A stretch of DNA of 32,441 bases, taken from positions 1-32,441 of the forward strand of contig QMNJ01000002.1 of assembly GCA_003647715.1 (NCBI GenBank). Direction: 5' to 3'. This stretch comes from Candidatus Coatesiibacteriota bacterium (lineage in GTDB: Bacteria > RBG-13-66-14 > B26-G2). Positions 1 through 7,628 of the stretch are shown one piece after another. Each line of letters starts with the position of its first letter. Position 1 is the first letter of the stretch. The position numbers and the translations under genes are program-made. A model generated the notes under the pieces. That model was not told the origin of the DNA. It saw only the letters and a list, made by a program, of their open reading frames with translations, and searched no databases.

Positions 1-1
1 C

Positions 2-799
2 ATCTGCATGGGTCCCGACTCCATATATTACAATCCAGCCGGTCTATCTAAAATTGCCCGCTATGCTGGCGAGTTGATGCATGCGTATAACTTCAAGGGT
101 CTGACGAAATTAGATACCATTACAGGTGGCTTCAAGATGGGTAATATAGGTTCTCTCGGATTTGGTCTTCAGCGTCTAGGAATTGACGACATTAAGATAA
201 CCGGGTATGACGAGAACGGGCGACCGTATATCAAGGAGACAATAAACTGGGCTGACAACTGTGTATATTTCTCATATGGAAGGTCATTATTCAATGTTAT
301 TAACCTTGGCGCCACTTTTAAGTATATACGACAGGGAGGTGGTGATTGGCACTCTAATGGCTATGGTCTTGATTTGGGCATTCAGATGGTTCTTCCTGCT
401 AATCTTAGGTTTGGTATAAATGCGCAGAATATTATCGGTTCGGTTAAGTGGAGCACAGGCGTCAGAGATGACCTTACAATGAACCTCAAGGTGGGCGGTG
501 GCTACTTTATCCCTGTTGATGCGGTTTCGGGCGGGATGTTGCTGGCGGTTGACGGCGACATTCGATTTGCGGGCTATGGTGAGAGCGCCCAGATTCACTC
601 GGGCGACTTCAGCATGGATATGCATTACGGTGGTGAATTCAATATTGCGGATATACTGTTTATCAGGGGCGGTGCATATAGGGCTGACTTCGCCTGCGGA
701 GCGGGAATTCGCCTCAAGATGTTTGCCGTGGACTATGCGTTCATAACCCACACCGAATTGGGTGGTTCACACAGGATAAGCGTTGGTTTTTCAATGTAG
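2..799 (+). CDS. PorV/PorQ-like outer-membrane beta-barrel protein, 5' partial
   Basis: The reading frame is open from base 2, so the true start and signal peptide lie upstream of the window; 265 residues are visible. The first visible segment (DSIYYNPAGL) matches the start of mature PorV/PorQ/UPF0164 barrels, where an alanine- or aspartate-rich turn precedes YYNPAGL. The rest alternates glycine- and aromatic-rich strands (GFGLQRLGI, YGLDLGIQ, LRFGINAQNI) and ends in a strand of the type HRISVGFSM with a terminal hydrophobic residue, as in outer-membrane barrels. Family members sit in the outer membrane; some Bacteroidetes homologues serve type IX secretion, but nothing here shows that role. 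The gene is separated from nuoA by 138 bases and is probably not part of that operon. The ATG at 8 is internal, not a start. Confidence 0.75.
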   Translation: MCMGPDSIYYNPAGLSKIARYAGELMHAYNFKGLTKLDTITGGFKMGNIGSLGFGLQRLGIDDIKITGYDENGRPYIKETINWADNCVYFSYGRSLFNVINLGATFKYIRQGGGDWHSNGYGLDLGIQMVLPANLRFGINAQNIIGSVKWSTGVRDDLTMNLKVGGGYFIPVDAVSGGMLLAVDGDIRFAGYGESAQIHSGDFSMDMHYGGEFNIADILFIRGGAYRADFACGAGIRLKMFAVDYAFITHTELGGSHRISVGFSM

Positions 800-937
800 A
801 AAAATTGAATCTTTTATATTCGCATTTATATTTATAGAATTGTATGTTTATTTTTATATTCAACTTGACTTTGATATTGACCTATGTTAAAAGTTTGAGA
901 ATATTTTAACAATCTTACTTAATATAGGATTTTTCAG
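800..937 (+). promoter_or_regulatory. AT-rich intergenic region with candidate nuo promoter and dyad
   Basis: This gap before nuoA is strongly AT-rich. A plausible sigma70-type promoter is TTGACC at 877-882, a 17-base spacer and AATATT at 900-905, which would give a leader of about 26 bases. An AGGA at 926-929 can serve as ribosome binding site for the ATG at 938. A perfect dyad GTTAAAA (886-892) / TTTTAAC (904-910) with an 11-base spacer covers the promoter spacer and -10 box, so it could be an operator. In such AT-rich DNA it could also be chance. Confidence 0.35.
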
Positions 938-1294
938 ATGGCGAGCGACTACATAGTTGTATGCGTAATGTTCTTTATTGCCCTCGGGTTTGTAGGTGTT
1001 GCTTTGTTTGTAGCCAAGCTAGTCAGACCGAGAAGACCTACTAATGTCAAGTTAACTACCTATGAGTGCGGTGAGAAGCCCTGGGGTGGTGCCTGGGTTC
1101 AATATAATGTCAGGTTCTATCTGGTGGCGCTTGCGTTCGTGGTCTTTGATGTAGAGGCGGCATTTCTCTTCCCCTGGGCTGTGGTGTTCAAAAAACTCGG
1201 TCTATTTGGTTTTATAGAGATGGCGGTGTTCATATTCGTCATTCTATTTGGATTAGTATATGTCTGGAGGAAGGGGGCTTTGAAGTGGGTCTGA
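938..1294 (+). CDS. nuoA: NADH-quinone oxidoreductase subunit A (complex I membrane subunit)
   Basis: Small membrane subunit at the junction of the peripheral and membrane arms of complex I. The 118-residue length is typical. Three hydrophobic helices are visible (about residues 5-27, 57-80 and 88-110). The conserved loop YECGEKP lies at 42-48, followed by the family pattern VRFYLVALAFVVFDVEAAFLFPW at roughly 58-80, read here in shorter pieces: FYLVALAFVVFDVE, then AAFLFPW. The start ATG has AGGA eight bases upstream. It is the first gene of the nuo operon and its last codons overlap the GTG start of nuoB by ten bases, which suggests translational coupling. Confidence 0.96.
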   Translation: MASDYIVVCVMFFIALGFVGVALFVAKLVRPRRPTNVKLTTYECGEKPWGGAWVQYNVRFYLVALAFVVFDVEAAFLFPWAVVFKKLGLFGFIEMAVFIFVILFGLVYVWRKGALKWV

Positions 1295-1839
1295 TTACAA
1301 AGGGCGTGGAACTGGTTGAGAAGCTGCCCAAGGGAGGTGTGTTCGTTACCACCCTGGATAAATTGTTCAACTGGTCAAGGGCGTCAAGCTTATGGTATTT
1401 CCTGTTTGGTCTCGCTTGCTGTGGTGTAGAGTTGATGTGCACAGGTGCCTCAAGGTATGATTTTGACCGTCTGGGGATGATATACAGGGCAACCCCCCGC
1501 CAGCCTGACTTGATGATAGTAGCAGGCACAGTTACAAGAAAGATGGCACCAAGGGTGAGGTTGTTATATGAGCAGATGGCAGAACCGAGATATGTGATAG
1601 CGATGGGCTCCTGTGCCATATCGGGCGGGATGTTCAAATATGACAACTACAGTGTTCTTCCAGGGGTTGATGAGGTGATTCCGGTGGATGTATATCTGCC
1701 AGGTTGTCCGCCCCGACCTGAATCGCTGTTGCATGCCTGCCTGATGATACAGAAGAAGATAAAGTCGGAGAAAATAAAGGACTGGTCATCATCTTGGGGT
1801 GGCATTAAAAAAGTAGAATTACCCGAGCATATTGATTAA
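1285..1839 (+). CDS. nuoB: NADH-quinone oxidoreductase subunit B, N2 cluster subunit
   Basis: Carries the terminal [4Fe-4S] cluster N2 that passes electrons to quinone. All four expected ligands are present: the adjacent pair C45-C46 (ACCGVE), C110 (GSCAISGG) and C141 (LPGCPPRPE). The 184-residue length fits the family. Translation starts at a GTG that overlaps the end of nuoA, preceded by a purine-rich GGAGGAAGGGGG stretch. The residues after the cluster (SRYDFDR, RATPRQPDLMIVAG) match the family closely. It is a true complex I-type subunit with the cluster intact, so the peripheral arm should be able to reduce quinone. Confidence 0.97.
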   Translation: MGLITKGVELVEKLPKGGVFVTTLDKLFNWSRASSLWYFLFGLACCGVELMCTGASRYDFDRLGMIYRATPRQPDLMIVAGTVTRKMAPRVRLLYEQMAEPRYVIAMGSCAISGGMFKYDNYSVLPGVDEVIPVDVYLPGCPPRPESLLHACLMIQKKIKSEKIKDWSSSWGGIKKVELPEHID

Positions 1840-1856
1840 ACCTTTAGTTGAATATT

Positions 1857-2345
1857 ATGGCTCTTAAGGAAATAATTGAGAAAAAAGAAATTGAGGGTGT
1901 TGTTGAGATAGAGGAGACACCACACCTTTTAATTCTCTGGTTTGAGCCAGATAAAATAATGGATGTCATTGGCATTCTGAGGGACGATAGTGAACTGTCT
2001 TTTGACTGGCTTTCATTCTTGACAGCGATTGACATGAAGTCGCATCTTGATGTTATATACCTGCTCTATTCTACAAAGCATAAGCACCGCATCTGCCTGA
2101 AGACAAGTGTGAAAAGAAGGCATGGTTCTATAAAATCAATCCATGAGCTCTTCGCCGGTGCCGCCTGGCACGAGAATGAGGTATACGATATGTTCGGTTT
2201 AAGGTTTGAGGGACATCCCTATCCAAGGCGTATTCTCACCGCACCGGGAATGGAGGGGTATCCGCTGTTGAAGGATTTCCACAGCCCCGACTTCATCGTC
2301 TCGGGAGGAGTGTCCAGAAAACCTGAGAAGTTCAGAGAAAAATGA
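1857..2345 (+). CDS. nuoC: NADH-quinone oxidoreductase subunit C
   Basis: 30-kDa-type peripheral subunit of complex I, which packs against NuoD. The C-terminal half holds the family signature: HENEVYDMFGLRFEGHP, then YPRRIL and an ending around PLLKDF. The protein is 162 residues from the ATG at 1857. The frame also permits a TTG at 1848, three codons upstream; neither has a clear Shine-Dalgarno sequence, and I chose the ATG. NuoC is separate from NuoD rather than fused. It follows nuoB after 17 bases and precedes nuoD by a few bases. Confidence 0.94.
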   Translation: MALKEIIEKKEIEGVVEIEETPHLLILWFEPDKIMDVIGILRDDSELSFDWLSFLTAIDMKSHLDVIYLLYSTKHKHRICLKTSVKRRHGSIKSIHELFAGAAWHENEVYDMFGLRFEGHPYPRRILTAPGMEGYPLLKDFHSPDFIVSGGVSRKPEKFREK

Positions 2346-2349
2346 TTGT

Positions 2350-3624
2350 TTGTTGAATATGGCAGAGGATAGAGATAGGATTTTAAAGACAATGATAACT
2401 GAGGATGAGTTGTCGGCGATTGAAGCCCGTCCCGAACTCAAGAAGGACTACAGAACGGAGGAGTTCTGGATGAATGTGGGACCTCAGCACCCATCAACTC
2501 ATGGCGTTCTTCGTCTGGTGTTGAAGATGGATGGGGAGGTTATCGTTGATTGCGTTCCGCAGATTGGGTATCTCCACCGTGGTCTGGATAAGATGGCGGA
2601 GTTGAAGACCTATAATCAGTATTTACCCTATTTAGACAGGGCGGACTATGTCTCTGCTATGCTGACCGAGCACTGTTATGTGATGGCGGTTGAGAAACTG
2701 GCAGGGATTGAGGTGCCTGAGAGGGCTGAATATATCAGGGTTATTGTGTCGGAGCTCAATCGTATAGCCAGTCACCTTGTCTGGCTGGGTGTTCTCTCTC
2801 TTGACCTGGGAGCGATAACGCCATTTTTGTATTGTTTTCGCGAGAGGGAGATTATAATGGACCTCTTTGAGATGCTCTGTGGTCAGAGATTGACCTACAA
2901 TTATCTCAGGTTCGGTGGAGTAGCATTTGATATAGATGAAGCAGTAAATCCAAATGCTCCACATAAGTTCCTCGGCATAACAGTTAATCCTGGGGGTGAG
3001 AGAGGCGTTGATTTTACAACCCTGGCTTATAGGTTCGCAGAGGTTTTCCCTGATAGAGTTGATGACTACGAGGCAATTCTTACTCACAACGAGATATTCC
3101 TTGAGAGAATGGCGGGTATTGGCTATCTGCCTCTTGATGTGGCGCTATCCTATGGTGTCACCGGTCCCAATATCAGGGGTAGTGGGTTTGCTTATGACAT
3201 TAGAAAGGTTGATAAGTATTCAATATACGAGAAGGTCTATAATGGCACTGGTATTGAACCCCCCACTGGTGAGAAGGGTGATTGTTGGGACAGATATAAG
3301 GTTCGTATTCAGGAGATGCGCGACTCCTGCAAGATGATAAAGTGGTGTCTTGATAATATACCTGATGGTCCAATAAGAAGTAAGGTTCCGAGGGTGTTGA
3401 AGGTTGCCGAGGGCGAGACCTATATGAGAATAGAGGCACCCAGGGGTGAGTTCGGGATATATCTGGTCTCCGATGGAACCAATAAACCATATCGCTTGAA
3501 GTTGAGAGGACCCTCGTTCTCAAACCTCTCTGTGCTTCCCTATATGATTAGGGGCTATAAGGTGGCTGATTTGATAGCAATATTTGGTAGCTTGGATGTA
3601 ATACTGCCTGACTGTGATAGGTGA
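2350..3624 (+). CDS. nuoD: NADH-quinone oxidoreductase subunit D (quinone-site subunit)
   Basis: 49-kDa subunit that forms the quinone pocket with NuoB and NuoH. The quinone-site loop GPQHPSTHGVLR is at about residues 44-55, and the pocket region QYLPYLDRADY is at about 90-100. The nickel-binding CxxC pairs of the related group-4 hydrogenases are absent, so this is a quinone-type subunit and not a hydrogenase. The C-terminus reads SLDVILPDCDR where many relatives have a GEVDR-like end, a small oddity. The length of 424 residues counts from a TTG at 2350; the ATG at 2359, three codons in, is an equally good start. Confidence 0.96.
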   Translation: MLNMAEDRDRILKTMITEDELSAIEARPELKKDYRTEEFWMNVGPQHPSTHGVLRLVLKMDGEVIVDCVPQIGYLHRGLDKMAELKTYNQYLPYLDRADYVSAMLTEHCYVMAVEKLAGIEVPERAEYIRVIVSELNRIASHLVWLGVLSLDLGAITPFLYCFREREIIMDLFEMLCGQRLTYNYLRFGGVAFDIDEAVNPNAPHKFLGITVNPGGERGVDFTTLAYRFAEVFPDRVDDYEAILTHNEIFLERMAGIGYLPLDVALSYGVTGPNIRGSGFAYDIRKVDKYSIYEKVYNGTGIEPPTGEKGDCWDRYKVRIQEMRDSCKMIKWCLDNIPDGPIRSKVPRVLKVAEGETYMRIEAPRGEFGIYLVSDGTNKPYRLKLRGPSFSNLSVLPYMIRGYKVADLIAIFGSLDVILPDCDR

Positions 3625-3630
3625 TAACTG

Positions 3631-4275
3631 ATGGAGGGATGTAAAAGAGGGATTGTGGTTTTCTTATTACTGCTATCTGTAGGTGCTTCGTTATCACAGT
3701 ATCTGGATGCTGATGCCTATTATAATGATGGTAATTTGTATTTAATGATTGGATTGTTTGACAAAGCATTAGAATCATATCAGAAGGCGATTGATGTAAA
3801 CCCAAGCCATATAAGAGCATATAGCAACCTTGGAGTTACCTATTACAAAATTGGGGAGTATGAGAAAGCGGTTGAGATTCTTAAAAAGGCAGTTGAAATA
3901 GAGAAAGACGACCTGGCTATCTGGTATAATCTTGGTCTATCGCAGGTTGAACTTGAAAGATATGAGGAGGCGCTTGTGTCATTCGGTGAAGCGACACTGA
4001 TTGATGACTACTTTGCTGAGGGCTGGAACAGTTTAGCACTTACCCTGAATGAACTGGGTAGATATGACGAGGCGCTCAATTGTGTGGATAAAGCACTTAT
4101 GATAGACCCCTATTTCGCCATTGCTATGTTGAGTAGGGCGATAATACTCGCTGAGATGGGTAGGATAGAGGAGGCGGGAAAATGGTATGCGAGGTCGCTC
4201 ACTCTAAACCCAAAGATTAAAGACCTGATAGAGGTGAAGGACTTGGAGGAGAAATTAAACAATGAAAGCAAGTAA
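3631..4275 (+). CDS. Secreted TPR protein inside the complex I operon
   Basis: A 214-residue protein with an N-terminal hydrophobic segment (GIVVFLLLLSVGASLS, residues 7-22) that looks like a signal peptide, so the protein probably acts in the periplasm. The rest is almost entirely five tetratricopeptide repeats of about 34 residues, at roughly 27-58, 59-92, 93-126, 127-160 and 161-194, each with the usual G/A-Y-x-x-A and terminal NP or DD pattern. TPRs bind proteins. The gene begins six bases after nuoD and overlaps the next TPR gene by 14 bases, so it is co-transcribed with nuo. No standard complex I subunit looks like this. A role in assembling or anchoring complex I is inference from position only. 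Confidence 0.85.
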   Translation: MEGCKRGIVVFLLLLSVGASLSQYLDADAYYNDGNLYLMIGLFDKALESYQKAIDVNPSHIRAYSNLGVTYYKIGEYEKAVEILKKAVEIEKDDLAIWYNLGLSQVELERYEEALVSFGEATLIDDYFAEGWNSLALTLNELGRYDEALNCVDKALMIDPYFAIAMLSRAIILAEMGRIEEAGKWYARSLTLNPKIKDLIEVKDLEEKLNNESK

Positions 4276-5080
4276 AAAGGGATTATCAGTCAAATTTTAT
4301 TTAGTTTTATTTATCGTTATGAGTATGGTAGTCATAATGAATTCATATATAACCGGATGTAAGAAGTCCACATCAGATAGTCCAGGCTTTGAAATGTATG
4401 AGAAGGCGGTAAGCGCGTTTGAAGCGGGGAAATATGAGGATGCGCTAACAATGGTAAATAAGGCGATTGAGATGGATGAAGACCTCGCTGTTGCCTGGGG
4501 CTTAAAGGGTGAGATATATGTTCAGACGGGACAGAAAGATAAGGCGCTTGATGCATTTGATAAGGCATTGGAGATAGAACCTCGGGACTTCGTTGTTATG
4601 ACTGCCAGGGGTGCTCTTCTTGATGATATGGGAAGTGGGGAAGAAGCACTTAAAGTGCTTGATAGGGCTCTTATTCTGAAGCCCGAATACGCCCTTGCCT
4701 GGTTCTACAAAGCGAGGGCTTTGAAAAGGTTGGGCAGAGATGAGGAGGCGGTTGATGCCTATCGGGAGGCGATAGATAAGAACATTGATATGGTGGAAGC
4801 ATACACCAACCTCGGCTATTTATTGATAGATATGGAGAGGTATGATGAGGCGTATGAGGTCTATGACCGGATGGTGTTGAGATTTCCGGAAGTCAAGGCG
4901 CTTGGATTATATTGCAAGGCATGTTGTAGTGCTAAGAAAGGGGATAAAAAATTGATGTTAAAGCAGTTGAGCGAATCAATTGAACTGGAGCCATCATACA
5001 GGGATTATATTATGACTGACAATATATTTTGCGATTACTGGGAGGACAGGGAGTTAATTGAATTAGCCACCAGCGATTAA
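4262..5080 (+). CDS. TPR lipoprotein inside the complex I operon
   Basis: A 272-residue protein with a hydrophobic N-terminal helix (about 11-30) followed by ITGC, a lipobox-like site that would make C33 the lipidated first residue. This predicts a membrane-anchored periplasmic lipoprotein. About six TPR-like repeats follow from residue 41, for example EAGKYEDALTMVNKAIEMD, GQKDKALDAFDKALEIEP and RLGRDEEAVDAYREAI. It overlaps the preceding TPR gene by 14 bases and is followed by nuoH after about 30 bases. The two TPR proteins share architecture but not close sequence, so they may be an old duplication. Function is unknown. Confidence 0.83.
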   Translation: MKASKKGLSVKFYLVLFIVMSMVVIMNSYITGCKKSTSDSPGFEMYEKAVSAFEAGKYEDALTMVNKAIEMDEDLAVAWGLKGEIYVQTGQKDKALDAFDKALEIEPRDFVVMTARGALLDDMGSGEEALKVLDRALILKPEYALAWFYKARALKRLGRDEEAVDAYREAIDKNIDMVEAYTNLGYLLIDMERYDEAYEVYDRMVLRFPEVKALGLYCKACCSAKKGDKKLMLKQLSESIELEPSYRDYIMTDNIFCDYWEDRELIELATSD

Positions 5081-5111
5081 TCATTGTTATATGGTTTTGT
5101 AAGGAGATAGG

Positions 5112-6134
5112 TTGATTGCAGGTTGGATAAATAGTTGTTATGAGTCAATCAGGAACTGGTGGGTTGCTTGTGGTATTCCGCTGGTATGGTTAGATATAAT
5201 TAGGGCTATTCTACTCGGAATAGTTCTCGCCATTATTGTGGTGGTGGCGGTTCTCATTCTTACCTATGTGGAGCGGAAGGTGGCGGGGCACTTTCAGAGC
5301 AGAATGGGTCCAATGAGGGTTGGCTGGCATGGACTACTTCAGCCAATTGCTGATGCAATAAAACTAATTCAGAAGGAGGACATTGTTCCCGAGAAGGCGG
5401 ACTACTGGGTGTTCACACTTGCACCATTTGTAGTTTTTGTGCCTGTAATGATGGTTCTGGTGGTTATACCCTTTGGGGACCATCTGATTGTGCAGGACCT
5501 GAACATAGGGATATTATACATCTTTGCAGTATCAGGTATTGGTGTGGTGGCAATTCTTATGGGCGGATGGGCGTCAAATAACAAGTGGAGTTTGCTGGGG
5601 GCTATGCGAAGCGTCTCCCAGATGGTCTCCTATGAACTACCGCTTATTCTGTCTGTGCTTGGCGTGGTAATTCTTGCGGGCACTATGTCAATGGGGGGTA
5701 TTGTGGAGGCGCAGAGAAAGATGTGGTTCATTGTATATCAGCCCTTGGGCTTCATAATCTATCTGTTTGCTGCTACTGCGGAGGTCAACAGGGTGCCATT
5801 TGATTTGCCAGAGGCGGAACAGGAGATTGTCGCCGGTTACAATACTGAATACTCGGGTATGAAGTTCGCTATGTTCTACCTCGCAGAATATGCCAATATG
5901 TTTATCGTCTCTATGATAGGTGCAACGCTGTTCCTGGGTGGCTGGCAGGGACCGCTATTGCCCAGTCCGGTATGGTTCTTGATAAAGACGGGGGCGATGG
6001 TATTTATCCTCCTGTGGTTCAGGTGGACATTTCCAAGATTTAGGGTGGACCAGTTGATGGACTTCGGATGGAAGGTATTGTTGCCATTTGCGTTTATAAA
6101 CCTGCTTGTAACAGCACTGGTGGTGATAATTTGA
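5112..6134 (+). CDS. nuoH: NADH-quinone oxidoreductase subunit H
   Basis: Membrane subunit that forms the quinone entry chamber and links the two arms of complex I. The two family signatures are clear: ERKVAGHFQSRMGP at 54-67 and AEVNRVPFDLPEAEQEIVAG at 223-242. About eight hydrophobic helices are visible and the 340-residue length is typical. Translation starts at a TTG supported by AAGGAG at 5101-5106, five bases upstream; there is no ATG nearby in frame. The gap before it is the widest between nuo genes that hold no other gene, so nuoH has its own strong ribosome binding site after the two TPR genes. Confidence 0.96.
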   Translation: MIAGWINSCYESIRNWWVACGIPLVWLDIIRAILLGIVLAIIVVVAVLILTYVERKVAGHFQSRMGPMRVGWHGLLQPIADAIKLIQKEDIVPEKADYWVFTLAPFVVFVPVMMVLVVIPFGDHLIVQDLNIGILYIFAVSGIGVVAILMGGWASNNKWSLLGAMRSVSQMVSYELPLILSVLGVVILAGTMSMGGIVEAQRKMWFIVYQPLGFIIYLFAATAEVNRVPFDLPEAEQEIVAGYNTEYSGMKFAMFYLAEYANMFIVSMIGATLFLGGWQGPLLPSPVWFLIKTGAMVFILLWFRWTFPRFRVDQLMDFGWKVLLPFAFINLLVTALVVII

Positions 6135-6137
6135 ACT

Positions 6138-6614
6138 ATGAGAGATGTTAGAAAGCGCAACTATCTGGTGAAGGTGTTCAAGGGAGCGGTGAGTTTGCTT
6201 GTCGGTATGTTCACCACTATAAAGTATTTGCTCTCACCCTCCGTTACTCTGCAATACCCAAAGGAGAGGTGGTTTATTCCGCCCCGCTCACGAGGGAGAA
6301 TTGGTATGGTCAGGGATGAGGAGACGGGGAAGAGTAAGTGCACCGGATGTGGTATATGTGCTCAGAATTGCCCGTCTCTGGCAATATGGGTAGAGAGCAA
6401 GAAAGACCCCGAGACCAAAAAGCCCGTGATGAGTGAGTTCTACATTGATTTCACTCTATGTATGTTCTGCGGTTACTGTGTGGAGTTATGCCCCTTTGGT
6501 GCATTAAAGGTGGTGCCTGAGGAGTATGAATTCTCCACATTTAATAAGGATGACCTGATATTTGACGCCGAGATGTTGATGGCTCCTGCGAAGAGCCCTG
6601 AGTTTTTGAAGTGA
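6138..6614 (+). CDS. nuoI: NADH-quinone oxidoreductase subunit I, two [4Fe-4S] ferredoxin subunit
   Basis: TYKY-type subunit that carries clusters N6a and N6b and leads electrons to NuoB. Both binding motifs are intact: C68-x2-C71-x2-C74-x3-C78 (CTGCGICAQNCP) and C108-x2-C111-x2-C114-x3-C118 (CMFCGYCVELCP). An amphipathic N-terminus (FKGAVSLLVGMFTTIKYLL) fits attachment to the membrane. It has 158 residues. With nuoE, nuoF and nuoG missing from the operon, this subunit may be the place where an alternative donor such as ferredoxin delivers electrons; that is inference. Confidence 0.95.
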   Translation: MRDVRKRNYLVKVFKGAVSLLVGMFTTIKYLLSPSVTLQYPKERWFIPPRSRGRIGMVRDEETGKSKCTGCGICAQNCPSLAIWVESKKDPETKKPVMSEFYIDFTLCMFCGYCVELCPFGALKVVPEEYEFSTFNKDDLIFDAEMLMAPAKSPEFLK

Positions 6615-6615
6615 T

Positions 6616-7248
6616 ATGACTGGTTTAGAGACAGAAGAGATATTGAGTGCTATAGTGTTCTACCTTCTCTCAGGAGTCGTTGTGGGTTCATCTATTCTGG
6701 TGATAACGCTGAGGAATATATTCCGTTCTGCATTGTTTCTTTTGCTTGCATTCTTTGCTACTGCGGGGCTTTTTATCACTCTGGATGCGGAGTTTATTGC
6801 TGCGGTTCAGGTTCTCATCTATGTTGGAGCAATTGGTGTTCTGATACTCTTTGCTATAATGCTGACCAGACGGATACAGGACCCTGTTGCGAAATCAACT
6901 ACAAGGTCGTTTATACTTGGTGCCTTTGTATCAGCTGCTTTTCTGTTCTTCTTAATTCTGATACTTGGTAAGATATACCTGCCTCCATTCCCGGAGACGG
7001 GGGCTGATACAGAGGGCATAACGAAGGGCATAGGTAGAATGCTATTGACATACTATCTGTTGCCCTTTGAGGTGGTGTCTGTGCTTCTGGTAGGTGCTCT
7101 CATTGGTGCGGTGGTGATAGCGAGGAAGGAGGAGGCAAGAGGTGGTGAACCACCCGAGGTTGCGCTTGAGAGGGAGAGGAAAGATAGAGAGATAACGGAT
7201 TCAAAACCGGATGGTAATGGTTTAGAACAGAATGATAGGAAGCATTAA
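6616..7248 (+). CDS. nuoJ: NADH-quinone oxidoreductase subunit J
   Basis: Membrane subunit of the proton-coupling E-channel. Five hydrophobic helices are visible; the third holds the family pattern VQVLIYVGAIGVLILFAIML (about residues 64-83), including the region of the pi-bulge. The final helix (LPFEVVSVLLVGALIGAVVIA) is followed by a charged tail of about 40 residues (to KH at 210), a hydrophilic extension. The gene starts one base after the stop of nuoI and overlaps the proposed nuoK start by 17 bases. Confidence 0.93.
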   Translation: MTGLETEEILSAIVFYLLSGVVVGSSILVITLRNIFRSALFLLLAFFATAGLFITLDAEFIAAVQVLIYVGAIGVLILFAIMLTRRIQDPVAKSTTRSFILGAFVSAAFLFFLILILGKIYLPPFPETGADTEGITKGIGRMLLTYYLLPFEVVSVLLVGALIGAVVIARKEEARGGEPPEVALERERKDREITDSKPDGNGLEQNDRKH

Positions 7249-7600
7249 CATACTTGACATTTTAAAGCCGGAGCTAATCTGTGCAATAGTGAGGGTCACT
7301 CCCACTCATTATTTGTATGTGGCGGGCATTGTCTTCTGCATCGGTCTTATGGGTGTGATGATAAGGAGAAATGCTATTGCCATTCTTATGAGTATTGAAC
7401 TGATGCTCAATGCGGTGAACATTGTGTTAATTGCTGGAGGAAGGGCGTATGGACCAAAGACCTACGATGCGTCTTCATTCGTGATTTTCATCATAGCAGT
7501 TGCGGCAGCGGAGGCGATTGTTGGTCTTGCCCTTATACTTGCTGCATACAGGCATATGAAAGATATTAATATTGACGATATGAGTATTATGAAATGGTGA
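7232..7600 (+). CDS. nuoK: NADH-quinone oxidoreductase subunit K
   Basis: MrpC-like three-helix subunit of the membrane arm. The key buried glutamates of the family are present at E56 (MSIELMLNAVN) and E94 (AAAEAIVGLALIL). The core begins at residue 25 (THYLYVAGIVFCIGLMGV), so the ATG at 7232 adds about 24 residues compared with typical NuoK of about 100 residues. A GTG at 7289 would give a shorter form but has no well-placed ribosome binding site. The longer form overlaps nuoJ by 17 bases. Function is certain, the exact start less so. Confidence 0.92.
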   Translation: MIGSINILDILKPELICAIVRVTPTHYLYVAGIVFCIGLMGVMIRRNAIAILMSIELMLNAVNIVLIAGGRAYGPKTYDASSFVIFIIAVAAAEAIVGLALILAAYRHMKDINIDDMSIMKW

Positions 7601-7628
7601 ATAAGATTTATTTCAGGAGTGTAATGAT

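Noticed and set aside
1239..1646. A 135-codon open frame on the minus strand over nuoA/nuoB
   Set aside because: It lies opposite strongly conserved complex I genes and has no recognisable domain.
2350..3624. NuoD as a large subunit of a membrane-bound group-4 hydrogenase
   Set aside because: The N- and C-terminal CxxC nickel ligands are missing and the quinone-site loop GPQHPSTHG is present.
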